A DNA stretch of 64,000 nt from PALSA-505 sp963762615. GTDB lineage: Bacteria > Actinomycetota > Actinomycetes > Streptosporangiales > Streptosporangiaceae. The notes beneath the pieces are model-generated. The model worked only from the letters and a program-made list of their open reading frames with translations, was not told the origin of the DNA and searched no databases. The translations under genes and the position numbers were made by a program. The stretch spans positions 538,888 through 602,887 of the forward strand of contig CAVXLG010000017.1 of the NCBI GenBank assembly GCA_963762615.1, given 5' to 3'. This document shows positions 36,423-44,166 of the stretch, piece after piece (position 1 is the first letter of the stretch; each line of letters begins with the position of its first letter).

Positions 36423-36913
36423 GACTTGCCCTCGCCGGGCTCGTCGTCGCCGAGCAGCGCCGAGAGTTCGGTGAGCTTGCCCGCGACCTCGTGCAGGTGG
36501 CCTATTGCCTCCGCGGCCAGGGCGCGGATCTCGGCTGGCGTGAGCGTTCTTCTCGGCTTGGCCAGGACGCCGGCTTCCAGCGCCCTGATTTCGTCGGGAC
36601 CGGGCAGGCCGGCCGCGCGCGCGCGGACCTCAGCCAGCCGCAGCGCGAAATCCACCCCGAGTCCCATGCCGCGCGACAACAGGCCGGCGTCCTCAAAGAT
36701 CTTGAGGTATAGCAGCCTGTACCGTTCCCGGGGAGCGCGAGCGCCTCGTTCCCACTGCGGGATCATCTTCACCAGGCCGTGGTGGGCGGCCACGTCCTCG
36801 CCGGAATCCCTGGCCACCTTGCGCAGCTCGCGTGCCATCCGCGGCACGTCCCAGCCCTGGGATTCACGCCACCGGCGCAAAGCCTCGCTAGTCACATCGG
36901 TCAACGCACGCAT
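36419..36913 (-). CDS. XRE-like regulator with coiled-coil tail
   Basis: This 164-residue protein starts at ATG 36913. The N-terminal half has an extended helix-turn-helix: SEALRRWRESQGWDVPRMAR, ELRKVARDSGEDVAAHHGLV, KMIPQWERGARAPRERYRLL YLKIF (residues about 8-75). This is the pattern of short actinobacterial XRE regulators controlling small operons. The C-terminal half is a helical segment (TLTPAEIRALAAEAIGHLHE VAGKLTELSALL). It is coupled to the 45-aa gene by a 4-base overlap. It appears intact. Confidence 0.82.
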   Translation of the reverse strand: MRALTDVTSEALRRWRESQGWDVPRMARELRKVARDSGEDVAAHHGLVKMIPQWERGARAPRERYRLLYLKIFEDAGLLSRGMGLGVDFALRLAEVRARAAGLPGPDEIRALEAGVLAKPRRTLTPAEIRALAAEAIGHLHEVAGKLTELSALLGDDEPGEGKS

Positions 36914-37249
36914 CCTGCCGTACCGGGGGACACTGGCGGGTCGCTTGCGCGCTCCGGTTCGCTCCCGTTCGCTCCGTCGGTTCTACCATGCCATGTCGTA
37001 AACGTGCACTTAACTGGCACGGGCGCTGGAGTGCACAGGCGAGCGCGGGGGGGCTGTGTGCTCCAGCGTTCACGGACCGCTCGCGCGACCGTCTTGATTC
37101 CAGCCAGTCGTCCCGCTCCATGAGCCGGGAACGCCCGGTCGCTGCCTGACCGACACCGCTCGAAGATCGGGCAGGCACATACCCGCGCTCGCTAGCTATC
37201 TCCCTGATCAGGACCGATATGCCGGTCAGCTGAACCCATAGGAAGCAAC
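36914..37249. other. Intergenic, nothing recognised
   Basis: About 335 bases. It includes repeated GCTCCGGTTCGCTCCCGTTCGC near 36950 but no gene. Confidence 0.4.
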
Positions 37250-37525
37250 GTGAGACCTCACCGCTATCGGATCATCGTATCTGGCAGGCCGGGTAAGATC
37301 ACTCGCGAAGTATTCGAAGATCTATGCGTCGAAGACTTCGGCGCGAACACCGGCCTGACTGGCGAGCTAGATCAGGCGGGCCTCTATGGCGTGCTGAACC
37401 GCATCCTGGCGTTTGGCCTTGAGCTAGTGGCATTGAGCCGCCTGGGTGATGAACCAAAGCAGAGACCCAACACGCTGGCGCGCTCGGTGGGACTCGAACC
37501 CCCAACCTTCCGATCCGTAGACTGA
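37250..37525 (+). CDS. Small alpha/beta protein with tRNA-scar C-terminus
   Basis: GTG 37250 follows AGGA. The first 68 residues read HRYRIIVSGRPGKITREVFE, DLCVEDFGANTGLTGELDQA and GLYGVLNRILAFGLELVALS, a pattern common to small actinobacterial proteins of unknown function (ferredoxin-like, with GELxDQAxLxGVLxRxxxxGLEL). The final residues (NTLARSVGLEPPTFRSVD) are encoded by the antisense of a tRNA-Arg 3' half at 37476-37521, so the original C-terminus was replaced at integration. The core seems intact. Confidence 0.72.
   Translation: MRPHRYRIIVSGRPGKITREVFEDLCVEDFGANTGLTGELDQAGLYGVLNRILAFGLELVALSRLGDEPKQRPNTLARSVGLEPPTFRSVD
37476..37521 (-). repeat. tRNA-Arg(ACG) 3'-half scar
   Basis: On the minus strand it reads CTACGGA (anticodon loop, ACG), stem TCGG, AAGGTT, T-arm GGGGGTTCGAGTCCCAC and CGAGCGCGCCA, the 3' half of an Arg tRNA. 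No 5' half is present. Confidence 0.75.
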
Positions 37526-37640
37526 ATCGCGAGCGCTGGCGACCTGGGCATTTGCATTCTGACATGGCTGGATGACGCTCACTGGTGCGCATCGTTGACC
37601 TATATTGCGCGTTGTTGTCCGGCCAGAATCCGGCCAGGCC
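37506..37640. repeat. tRNA-Arg-linked direct repeat R1
   Basis: It shares with 40818-40950 the blocks CGATCCGTAGA (here) or TGATCCGTAGA, CGACCTGGGCA, TGACGCTCACTGGTGCGCAT, CGTTGACCT and the pair CGGCCA-N5-CGGCCA. The two copies flank 3.2 kb in direct orientation. Confidence 0.75.
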
Positions 37641-37813
37641 GCTGCTCACTCGGCACAGACGTGATCATCGTTGTCGGAGTGATCCTCTCGTACGCGATCC
37701 TCCATACCCAGCTAGACCATGCGACGATCGTTGCCTGGGATGGCGGTGGTGCATCCGACAGCCCGGCGGCTCCGCAGTTGCCGGGCGGTTGACGGACAGC
37801 ACGCCGGGCCCGG

Positions 37814-38242
37814 TCAGTTCAAGGGGAGCGCGGCCTGGTAGCTGTCGGGAAGCGGCGTCCCGGTCTGCGGCGACTCGACCTCGACGATGTCATCGCGCAT
37901 CGGCATGATCAGGGCGACCAGTTCGTCCTGATCCGGCTGGGGAATGTTGAGCTCGTCGAGCGTCGCCCCCAGGTGCTGCATGGCGACATCGAACTCGCCG
38001 GCCGTGACCGCCATCCCGTCGTGTGTCTCCTGCATGGTCCGGCCGGTGTAGGTGCAGGGACCGCCGGTGGCTTCACACAGCTGGTCGATGATCTCCTTCT
38101 TGAGCCGCGGGATGTCCGTCCGCGCGAACTTCCCGTTGGCCCGGTCGTCGCCGCCCACGCGGGCCACCCATGATTCTGTTAGCGCGGTGATCGCATCGAG
38201 ACCGCCGAGCCGGTCATATAGCGACTTCGTCTGCGTTGTCAT
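37814..38242 (-). CDS. Truncated haemoglobin, group I-like
   Basis: This 142-residue truncated globin begins SLYDRLGGLDAITALTESWV (the first Phe/Tyr positions), with KFARTDIPRLKKEIIDQLCE, ATGGPCTYTGRTMQETHDGM, and ITAG-like AVTAGEFDVAMQHLGATLD. The proximal His is in THDGM. Group I truncated haemoglobins bind oxygen and nitric oxide, and several oxidise NO to nitrate. It lacks an N-terminal extension. It lies between the two tRNA-Arg-linked repeats and so is probably cargo of that insert. Confidence 0.9.
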   Translation of the reverse strand: MTTQTKSLYDRLGGLDAITALTESWVARVGGDDRANGKFARTDIPRLKKEIIDQLCEATGGPCTYTGRTMQETHDGMAVTAGEFDVAMQHLGATLDELNIPQPDQDELVALIMPMRDDIVEVESPQTGTPLPDSYQAALPLN

Positions 38243-38657
38243 CTGCTTCCCCCTTAAATCGCTTCGTGAGGCCGTTGCTTGCCTTGTCGGGAAAGCCCCG
38301 GGCCCAGACGGAGCCCACGTCGCGGACGCTACTCAAAGTGACAGGTAGCGTAAGGCTTGCTCCTCAGAACGACCGCGCCGACTTACCGCAGCCCGAATCA
38401 CTGATCCTGCTGCGAGCCTTGGCCCCTTGTTACACCACGCCAACTCGCGCGGGTGCAGGAGCGAAGCAGAACGCGTGCAGATGGAATGGAGATCTTCCTT
38501 CTTGCGGGCACGCACGCTGGCGGATCTCTGCCTCTGAAGCCCACGCGCGCCCCAGCTTGCCGTTCTTGCGGCTGACCCAGAATCCCGCCGGGCTCTCCCG
38601 GCAGTGGATGCAGAGCTGGGCGGTGCGCGGCAGCAGCCCGGGCGTGATCATCATGTA

Positions 38658-39005
38658 TCACGCGGTCGGCGCGGCGATGTGCTGCCGCGCGGCCCGGGCC
38701 CGGTCGACGAGCACCGCGAGCACGGCAGCGAGCAGCGCCGCCCCGGCAGCGATCAGGGTGATCTGCCAGCCGGGCATGCCGCCGCCGGGGATGGTGCGGA
38801 CGATGACGGTATGGGCCTGGGCCGGGAGCGGCGGGTGCTTGTTCCAGCCGGGCGGGTTGACCGGCGGGAACCTGACCTGCTGGCCGCTGCCGGGCGGCGG
38901 GGGGATGGCGAGGGCGGCGGGCGCGGCCACGGCGAACGCCAGCGGCGCACCGGCCAGCCCGGCCAGGGCGGTAGCGAAGCGGCGGAGGTGCGGGATGCGG
39001 TTCAT
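38658..39005 (-). CDS. Secreted or membrane-tethered Pro-rich protein
   Basis: This 115-residue protein starts at ATG 39005 behind AGGAGA. It has a signal peptide (FATALAGLAGAPLAFAVAAP, then AALA), a Pro/Gly-rich stretch (IPPPPGSGQQVRFPPVNPPG), and a C-terminal membrane segment (ITLIAAGAALLAAVLAVLVD) with an Arg-rich end. It is likely exported and anchored by the C-terminus. No family recognised. Confidence 0.75.
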   Translation of the reverse strand: MNRIPHLRRFATALAGLAGAPLAFAVAAPAALAIPPPPGSGQQVRFPPVNPPGWNKHPPLPAQAHTVIVRTIPGGGMPGWQITLIAAGAALLAAVLAVLVDRARAARQHIAAPTA

Positions 39006-39145
39006 GGCGATCTCCTGTGGTTCGGCTGATCTGTCTCCTGCAGTGTGGGCAGGCTCGCGCGGCGCCCGCCATCTCCCGTTCTGCGTATGCCCAGGTGACG
39101 GCCACCGGAGTAGCGTGGGGGCCAAACCGGGGAAAGGGGGCCGTG

Positions 39146-39925
39146 ATGACAGCCCCGGTGACGGCCAGCGAACGGGACCTGCGCGCCCTGGCCGGGATCG
39201 TCAGCCAGGACCGTCCCGACCTGCCGGATGGGGAAGGGTTGCCGCCGTCCCTGCTGGCCGACCTGAAGGACCAGATCCGCTGCGACGCCCTGGGGTTCGA
39301 CAGCTGGGACAGCGGACGGCAGACGTGCTGGTTCAGCCAGGAAATCCCGGCCGGTGACGCCGCCATCGGGTACGAGGCCTTTGACCAGGAATTCTGGGAA
39401 AATTACTGGGATTGCCAGCACTGCAGTTACCCGGCCCGCACCGGCGACCTGCACAGCATCGTGACGATCGCGGACTTCTACTCAGCCCGGCAATGGCACG
39501 CCACGGGCATGTACAGCGATCACGACCGGCCGCTGGGCTTGGAGCACTATCTCATGGTGTGCCTGCCCAGAGCGCTGCCGCGAACCGCCGGGCCGGGGCG
39601 GTACGTGCGGCTGACCTTTATCCGCGGGCCCGGCCCGGATTTCTCCGAGCGTGACCGGGCCGTGCTCACGCTGCTGCGCCCGCACCTGGACCAGGCCTAC
39701 CTCGACGCCGAGCGGCGCCGCCATCCCGTCCCCCAGCTCACCCCCCGGCACCGGGAATTGCTGCGCCTGGTCGCCGCCGGGCACACCAACGCCCAGATCG
39801 CCCGCCGCCTCGGCGTGTCCGAGGGAACCGTGCGCACCCACCTGAAAAACATCTACCAACGGCTGCAGGTCTCCAGCCGCACCGCCGCGGTCACCTCCGC
39901 GTTCTCTGACCTGGCCGCCGTTTAG
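39146..39925 (+). CDS. LuxR-family regulator
   Basis: This 259-residue protein starts at ATG 39146 behind GGAAAGGGGG. The first 180 residues form a putative sensor domain without a recognised family (WDSGRQTCWFSQEI, YWDCQHCSYPART). The C-terminus is a LuxR/NarL helix-turn-helix: LTPRHRELLRLVAAGHTNAQ, IARRLGVSEGTVRTHLKNIY, QRLQVSSRTAAV. The gene is divergent from the secreted Pro-rich protein across 140 bases, a possible target. Confidence 0.88.
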   Translation: MTAPVTASERDLRALAGIVSQDRPDLPDGEGLPPSLLADLKDQIRCDALGFDSWDSGRQTCWFSQEIPAGDAAIGYEAFDQEFWENYWDCQHCSYPARTGDLHSIVTIADFYSARQWHATGMYSDHDRPLGLEHYLMVCLPRALPRTAGPGRYVRLTFIRGPGPDFSERDRAVLTLLRPHLDQAYLDAERRRHPVPQLTPRHRELLRLVAAGHTNAQIARRLGVSEGTVRTHLKNIYQRLQVSSRTAAVTSAFSDLAAV

Positions 39926-40232
39926 AGGCACGGAGCAGGGACAGGGCCAGCCCTGGCCGAGGTTCCGCGACTGCTCGAAATCAGGCACGCGGCGTTCTCC
40001 CGGCCAGGCTCCCTCGGCCTACTCCCCCGAATAGGTCGAAAGCCTGCTGGCCGAGCCCGCCGAACACGAGCTGCGAGAGATGACCAGCAACAGCCAGCCT
40101 TTCGTGGCCCGCACCGTCGTCGGGCTCGCGGGCTGGCAGGGCGTCGGCCTCCGCCACGTCTACGTCGTCCGGTTTCGTGGTGCACCAGACGCCGAGGCGG
40201 GTACCGGCGTGACTTGATTCCCGCTGCGTGTC
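39926..40232 (+). other. Decayed open frame
   Basis: A plus frame at about 40043-40217 reads LLAEPAEHELREMTSNSQPF VARTVVGLAGWQG; it ends at TGA 40215 and has no start of its own. It looks like the end of an unknown gene. No other feature. Confidence 0.35.
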
Positions 40233-40505
40233 TCAGCGCGTCGATCCGGCAGGCCATGGACCGACTGAGAAGATGGGATGCCAGAAGCTCAGCGGCCAGA
40301 AGAAGATCGAGGTCAAGTACTGAACCCAGCTGTGGAGCGCGACCAGGCTGAATGCCGCCGTCGGCAAATGGGGGGGCGCTGTGTTGTAGAAGACACCGAT
40401 CAGAAGGTAGATCACGATGAAAAGCCCAGCCCAGGTGAAAAGGATCCGTAGATAAGCGGCCACTCCCTGGTAGGTGCGGCCCCCGATGATCCACTTGGTA
40501 GGCAC
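40233..40505 (-). CDS. Small two-helix membrane protein
   Basis: This 90-residue protein begins MPTKWIIGGRTYQGVAAYLR, with membrane segments ILFTWAGLFIVIYLLIGVFY and AAFSLVALHSWVQYLTSIFF WPL. No family was recognised. It is monocistronic and lies inside the interval bounded by the tRNA-Arg-linked repeats. Confidence 0.65.
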   Translation of the reverse strand: MPTKWIIGGRTYQGVAAYLRILFTWAGLFIVIYLLIGVFYNTAPPHLPTAAFSLVALHSWVQYLTSIFFWPLSFWHPIFSVGPWPAGSTR

Positions 40506-40551
40506 CTCAGCTCACCCCCTCTGCGGACGCTGGAATTGCCGCGTGATCCAG

Positions 40552-40812
40552 CTATCGGTAAAGACTCAGCCGCCTTCGGTCCCCATCCTCCACAACTGAG
40601 ACCTCACAGGGCCCTTTCAGCAGGATAGCTGGCACGTCGCCATCCTCCGCGTTGACATGCCGGACGGCTTTGTCACCAATGCGGCCTGACCGGGATGCCG
40701 CACTCAGGGCACCAATCGCCGGGAAGCCCGACTGCCGTTGGGGACTCCCCCGCTCCGCGCGAGCCGCCTTGATCACTGCGTTCTGCAGGTGTGGCCCGGC
40801 TTGCTCCCGCAA
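40552..40812 (-). CDS. Uncertain small ORF
   Basis: This 86-residue frame starts MREQAGPHLQNAVIKAARAE. I do not recognise it, and no ribosome binding site stands out. It may be the tail of a larger gene cut at the repeat 40818. Confidence 0.25.
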   Translation of the reverse strand: MREQAGPHLQNAVIKAARAERGSPQRQSGFPAIGALSAASRSGRIGDKAVRHVNAEDGDVPAILLKGPCEVSVVEDGDRRRLSLYR

Positions 40813-40817
40813 TCCAG

Positions 40818-40950
40818 CCTTCTGATCCGTAGACAGCGCCGCGAGTGTTAACGACCTGGGCAGATGCCCTCTGACGTGGCCGAGTGACGCTCACTGGTGC
40901 GCATCGTTGACCTCTGTTGCTCACCCTTGTCCGGCCAAAATCCGGCCAGG
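40818..40950. repeat. tRNA-Arg-linked direct repeat R2
   Basis: Second copy of the 37506-37640 repeat (long exact blocks, about 80% overall by eye). The tRNA T-arm is not present here, only the TGATCCGTAGA anticodon part. Confidence 0.7.
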
Positions 40951-41131
40951 CTGACTCCCCGGCTTCTCACTACCGGTACCGTCCTGGGTTCTCGGCACGC
41001 AATTCCCGGCCATGCCGTGGCTGGCTCTTCCGCCATGGTCGCGTTGCCGGGTGCCTTCCTCGCTGGCTCCGCGCAGGCACCAGAATGGAGTTCTGCGCAC
41101 CTGACGGCCGAGCGGCGCCAAGGAGCGAGCA

Positions 41132-41767
41132 GTGGCTGAAGAAAGCGACCGCGATGAAGGACACCAGGCCAAGAACGACAACTCGCCGGACATCCGGGCG
41201 TCGGACAGCGAGCGGGATGCCGTCGTCGCCAGGCTCAATGAGGCGGTCGGCGAAGGCAGGCTGACACTCCAGGAGTTCAGCGACCGCATCGATAAGGTGT
41301 ACGCCGCACGCACGCACGGCGAGCTAGCCCCGCTCACCGGCGATCTGCCCGCCCTGCCGCCGGTCCGTGCCTCCGGCAGGACGCGCCGGGTGATGCTCGG
41401 TCTCATGTTTGGCGGCTCGAAGCGAGCCGGTCCGCAGGCCCTCGAAGAGGACGTCATCGCGGTGGCGCTGCTGGGCGACGTGGAAATCAACCTATGCGAT
41501 GCAAGGGTCACCTCAAGGGAGATCACGATCTACGCCTGGGCCATCGTCAATGATGTTGAGGTGATCATCCCAGAAGGGGTGGCCGTAGAACTGTCGGGTG
41601 TCGCGGTCAAGGGTGACCTGGAGAACTGGGTCACGCCAGTTTCCCCTGGCACGAGCAGGTTTGTGGTGAAGATTCAGGGTCACGCCGTGCTGGGTGATGT
41701 CGAGGTGCGACGCCCCTGGCCAAAGAAGGCCGTCCGTGGCTGGCGCCGCCGGTCCATCGAGAGCTGA
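41132..41767 (+). CDS. DUF1707 plus LiaF-like C-terminal domain protein
   Basis: This 211-residue protein starts at GTG 41132 behind GGAG. The N-terminal DUF1707 domain reads IRASDSERDAVVARLNEAVG, EGRLTLQEFSDRIDKVYAAR and THGELAPLTGDLPALPP. The C-terminal half (VIAVALLGDVEINLCDARV, INDVEVIIPEGVAVELSGVA and GHAVLGDVEVRRP) matches the cell-wall-active antibiotic response (LiaF/DUF2154) fold. In related proteins this domain senses envelope stress. No membrane segment is present. It is probably a soluble stress-related protein. Confidence 0.85.
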   Translation: MAEESDRDEGHQAKNDNSPDIRASDSERDAVVARLNEAVGEGRLTLQEFSDRIDKVYAARTHGELAPLTGDLPALPPVRASGRTRRVMLGLMFGGSKRAGPQALEEDVIAVALLGDVEINLCDARVTSREITIYAWAIVNDVEVIIPEGVAVELSGVAVKGDLENWVTPVSPGTSRFVVKIQGHAVLGDVEVRRPWPKKAVRGWRRRSIES

Positions 41768-42113
41768 GCCCCGTTAGAGCGAGGCTTCAGCGGGCTTCCG
41801 GACAATCGGCTCACCGGAGCCGACTCCAAGGGCCTTTCCTGCTGTACATGGCCTCTTCGTCCCGAAGCCAAGTTTATAGATCGGCAAGCAGGTCCAATCC
41901 GTGGGCTGGCCTGCTGGAAGTGTCCATGGGTGTCGCCGCTTCCGCCTGCGTACGTGGCGATCGTCACTCAGTTAGTCACTCAGCCGCTCTGGGGATCTTC
42001 AGGTCCGCAGCCCGAGCTTAGCTGGGCGTCAGGTGGGTGCCGACCGCCACGATGATGGCACCAGGGAAACGCGCTGCCCGTGGCGACTTATGCTGTTCTT
42101 AGAGGTCAGGAGT
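41768..42113. other. Intergenic holding repeat copy 2
   Basis: Apart from the interspersed repeat, no gene is supported. AT-richer patches at 42085-42105 may belong to the promoter of the ParB-like gene. Confidence 0.4.
41843..41977. repeat. Interspersed ~135-bp repeat, copy 2
   Basis: Best match to copy 1 at 7515: CCTCTTCGTCCCGAAGCCAA, GGCTGGCCTG and GATCGTCACTCAGTTAGT, with about two thirds identity between. Confidence 0.6.
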
Positions 42114-42671
42114 ATGCGCACCGGATGGGTTCAGCAAGACGCCCGCGATGATTTTGACCGCGCTCGGCGGCGGGCGAACTGGGTCATGATGGCCGGCTGG
42201 CTGCTCGGCCGTCCAGCCAGCCGCAACCGCCTGGCAGTGCTGGGTGAGGTGACGAGCGTCGGCGGCGCGGGCGGGCCAGGCGGGCGGCGGCTGGAGTATG
42301 AACGGGTCGGCCGCCTCGGACGAACTGGTGAGGCGATGGTGCCGATCGGTCAGATTGTCGGCACGGTGGAGCCGACGAGGTGTTTTGATCGCCGGTTCCG
42401 GCCGACTTGCGATCACGTGCGGGCGCGGTTTCAGCGAGTCGCTGCCGAGGTCCGATCCGGGCGCGGGATGGACCCTGTCGAGCTGTACCAGTGCGGCGGC
42501 TGCTATTACGTGCTGGACGGGCACCACCGCATCGCCGTGGCCCGTGCGCTGGGCCAGCGCTCGGTTTGGGCGCTTGTCACGGAGGTTCGGCTGAATAGCC
42601 CGGCCCCGCCTGTCGGGCACCAGGGCAGCCCCGATCCACATGGGCAATTTCCAGGCCCATCGCCTCGATAG
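42114..42671 (+). CDS. ParB/sulfiredoxin-like domain protein
   Basis: This 185-residue protein starts at ATG 42114 with AGGAG close upstream. The central part reads VGRLGRTGEAMVPIGQIVGT and VELYQCGGCYYVLDGHHRIA, then VARALGQRSVWALVTEVRL. The DGHHRIAVARALG segment is the ParB N-terminal (ParB/Srx) signature. No helix-turn-helix domain follows, so it is not a complete partition protein. Such short proteins are common in actinobacterial accessory regions; their role is unknown. Confidence 0.78.
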   Translation: MRTGWVQQDARDDFDRARRRANWVMMAGWLLGRPASRNRLAVLGEVTSVGGAGGPGGRRLEYERVGRLGRTGEAMVPIGQIVGTVEPTRCFDRRFRPTCDHVRARFQRVAAEVRSGRGMDPVELYQCGGCYYVLDGHHRIAVARALGQRSVWALVTEVRLNSPAPPVGHQGSPDPHGQFPGPSPR

Positions 42672-43044
42672 CCGCGTTCTCCTGGCAATGGGTCACCGAG
42701 GTTTGAATCACAGACCTCTTCCTTATCAGGTCTTTTCACATATCCCGGGGACCAGTGCATCCCCAGATCGGGCTGGTGCTCGTATGTCCCTGAGTGACCG
42801 CTGGTAGCCGTCTTGCCCCGCCCGTTCTGGCACGCTTATGGCACGCCGCCAGGGTGGTTCTTTGACTCGCACCCGTATAGCCCGTGGCCGCAATCCAAGC
42901 TGCTTCCTACGTTTTCGGCGGTGTAGGTACATGATCGAGCGGGCGCCCATGGGGATGAGCCGTTCGCGGTGCAGGCTGGCCTCGAACTCGCCGATCAGCT
43001 TGTTGAAGTGAGTGGCGGTCCAGGTGTGCAGGTAGGGCAGGCTG
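42672..43044. other. Low-information stretch
   Basis: A minus frame (YLHTWTATHFNKLIGEFEAS) at about 42920-43040 adjoins the sulfatase fragment in another frame and may be the continuation of the same broken gene or of an unrelated one. Nothing else recognised. Confidence 0.35.
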
Positions 43045-43285
43045 ACCAACTACTGCCCGGTGTCCCGATCGGCACCGAGTGGGTGCCCGAGCGGACGGCG
43101 TGCCGCCCGGTCAGCAACGCCAAACGGGTCGGCGTGCACTGCGACTCCGGGCAGTAGTTGGTCAGCCGGAACCCCTCGCTCGCGAACGCGTCGATCCGGC
43201 CGGTCGTCGCGCCGCGGAACGGCCCGCCGCTGTAGCAGCTCAGCTCGCCGAAGCCCAGATTGTCCACGTGGAAGAACAAGACGTT
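43045..43285 (-). pseudogene. Arylsulfatase, N-terminal fragment
   Basis: The minus strand reads DRPNVLFFHVDNLGFGELSC, YSGGPFRGATTGRIDAFASE, GFRLTNYCPESQCTPTRLAL and LTGRHAVRSGTHSVPIG. The metal-binding Asp in HVDNLGFG and the formylglycine motif CTPTR (C-x-P-x-R) are intact. After IGT the match ends, and no ATG lies at the expected start. Over 400 residues are missing. Genes of this kind encode secreted or cytoplasmic sulfate ester hydrolases. Confidence 0.8.
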
Positions 43286-43451
43286 CGGCCGATCCTCTAC
43301 CTCGCCACCACCCCATCCCGATGCAAGAACATTATCGACCGGCGTACAGCCTCCGCACGATCGGAATGGTCAGCCTGGTCGCACAGGTTCTCGGGCAATG
43401 GCCTTGATTGCCCGACCTGGACATCCATGCCCGCTGAGATGCCATCGAACA

Positions 43452-43583
43452 GCTGATCCGTAGAGTGTTTCGGGCATCGCGCGTACCAGCTCATATGCCC
43501 GCTGACCTTGTGAAATGCTGTTCATTGCTACGCACTGGTGAGCAATGAAGAGCGTCGCTGTGCGGCCAAGATGCGGCCAGCGT
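43452..43583. repeat. tRNA-Arg-linked repeat R3 (diverged)
   Basis: It contains GCTGATCCGTAGA, GCACTGGTGAGCA and TGCGGCCAAGATGCGGCCAG, counterparts of the blocks in R1 and R2. It probably belongs to a related but different element. Confidence 0.5.
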
Positions 43584-43585
43584 AG

Positions 43586-44166
43586 CTGGATGATTCACGC
43601 GCGCTCGGCGGGCCTGCGGCCGTCAACTCCCGGTTGACACGGTCGCGGTCCTGGAACCTCTCCTTACCATCTGGAGGCAAGGCGGTCACTGGAGGTCGGT
43701 GCCGCAGGCCAGCAGGCCCGTGCGGGCCGGCCGTGGTCGGGTTGGTGCGGTGTCGTTGCTGCACTTTGCTGCTGCGCAGCGCTCTCCCGCTCCCCGGCTC
43801 GCCGCGCTGGCCTCGTCCGTCCCTGGATGCGAACTGATGGCGCGCGGCCGGTGAAGGTCACTCGCGCAGGTCCGGCCCCGGCGGCGCGGCCAGGGCAGTA
43901 GCGCATGTGCAGATTGCCGGTCAGATTGCCGGTCAGATTGCCTTGACCGATCCGCCTCGGAGGCTCACTCTTGGGATGCGCCCCGGACGGGCACTACGCC
44001 TGAAGGAGACATGCGGCCAAGGCACCGAGGGAAAGAAAAGGAACCGCACGCGCACCCAGCATCTTGTGCAGCGCGACCGCAGGGTCTGGCCCGGGGGCCG
44101 GTGGGGTCGGCAGCCTTAGGCTTCACCGGCAGGGAGAACACAACGAAGAACCGGAAGGAGAATACG
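43586..44166. other. Intergenic upstream of secreted protein gene
   Basis: About 580 bases. It holds the tandem repeat at 43909 and probably the promoter of the secreted protein gene. No gene. Confidence 0.45.
43909..43942 (+). repeat. 12-bp tandem repeat
   Basis: The unit CAGATTGCCGGT is repeated almost three times. It ends 225 bases before the secreted protein start and could serve as repeated protein-binding sites. Confidence 0.6.
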
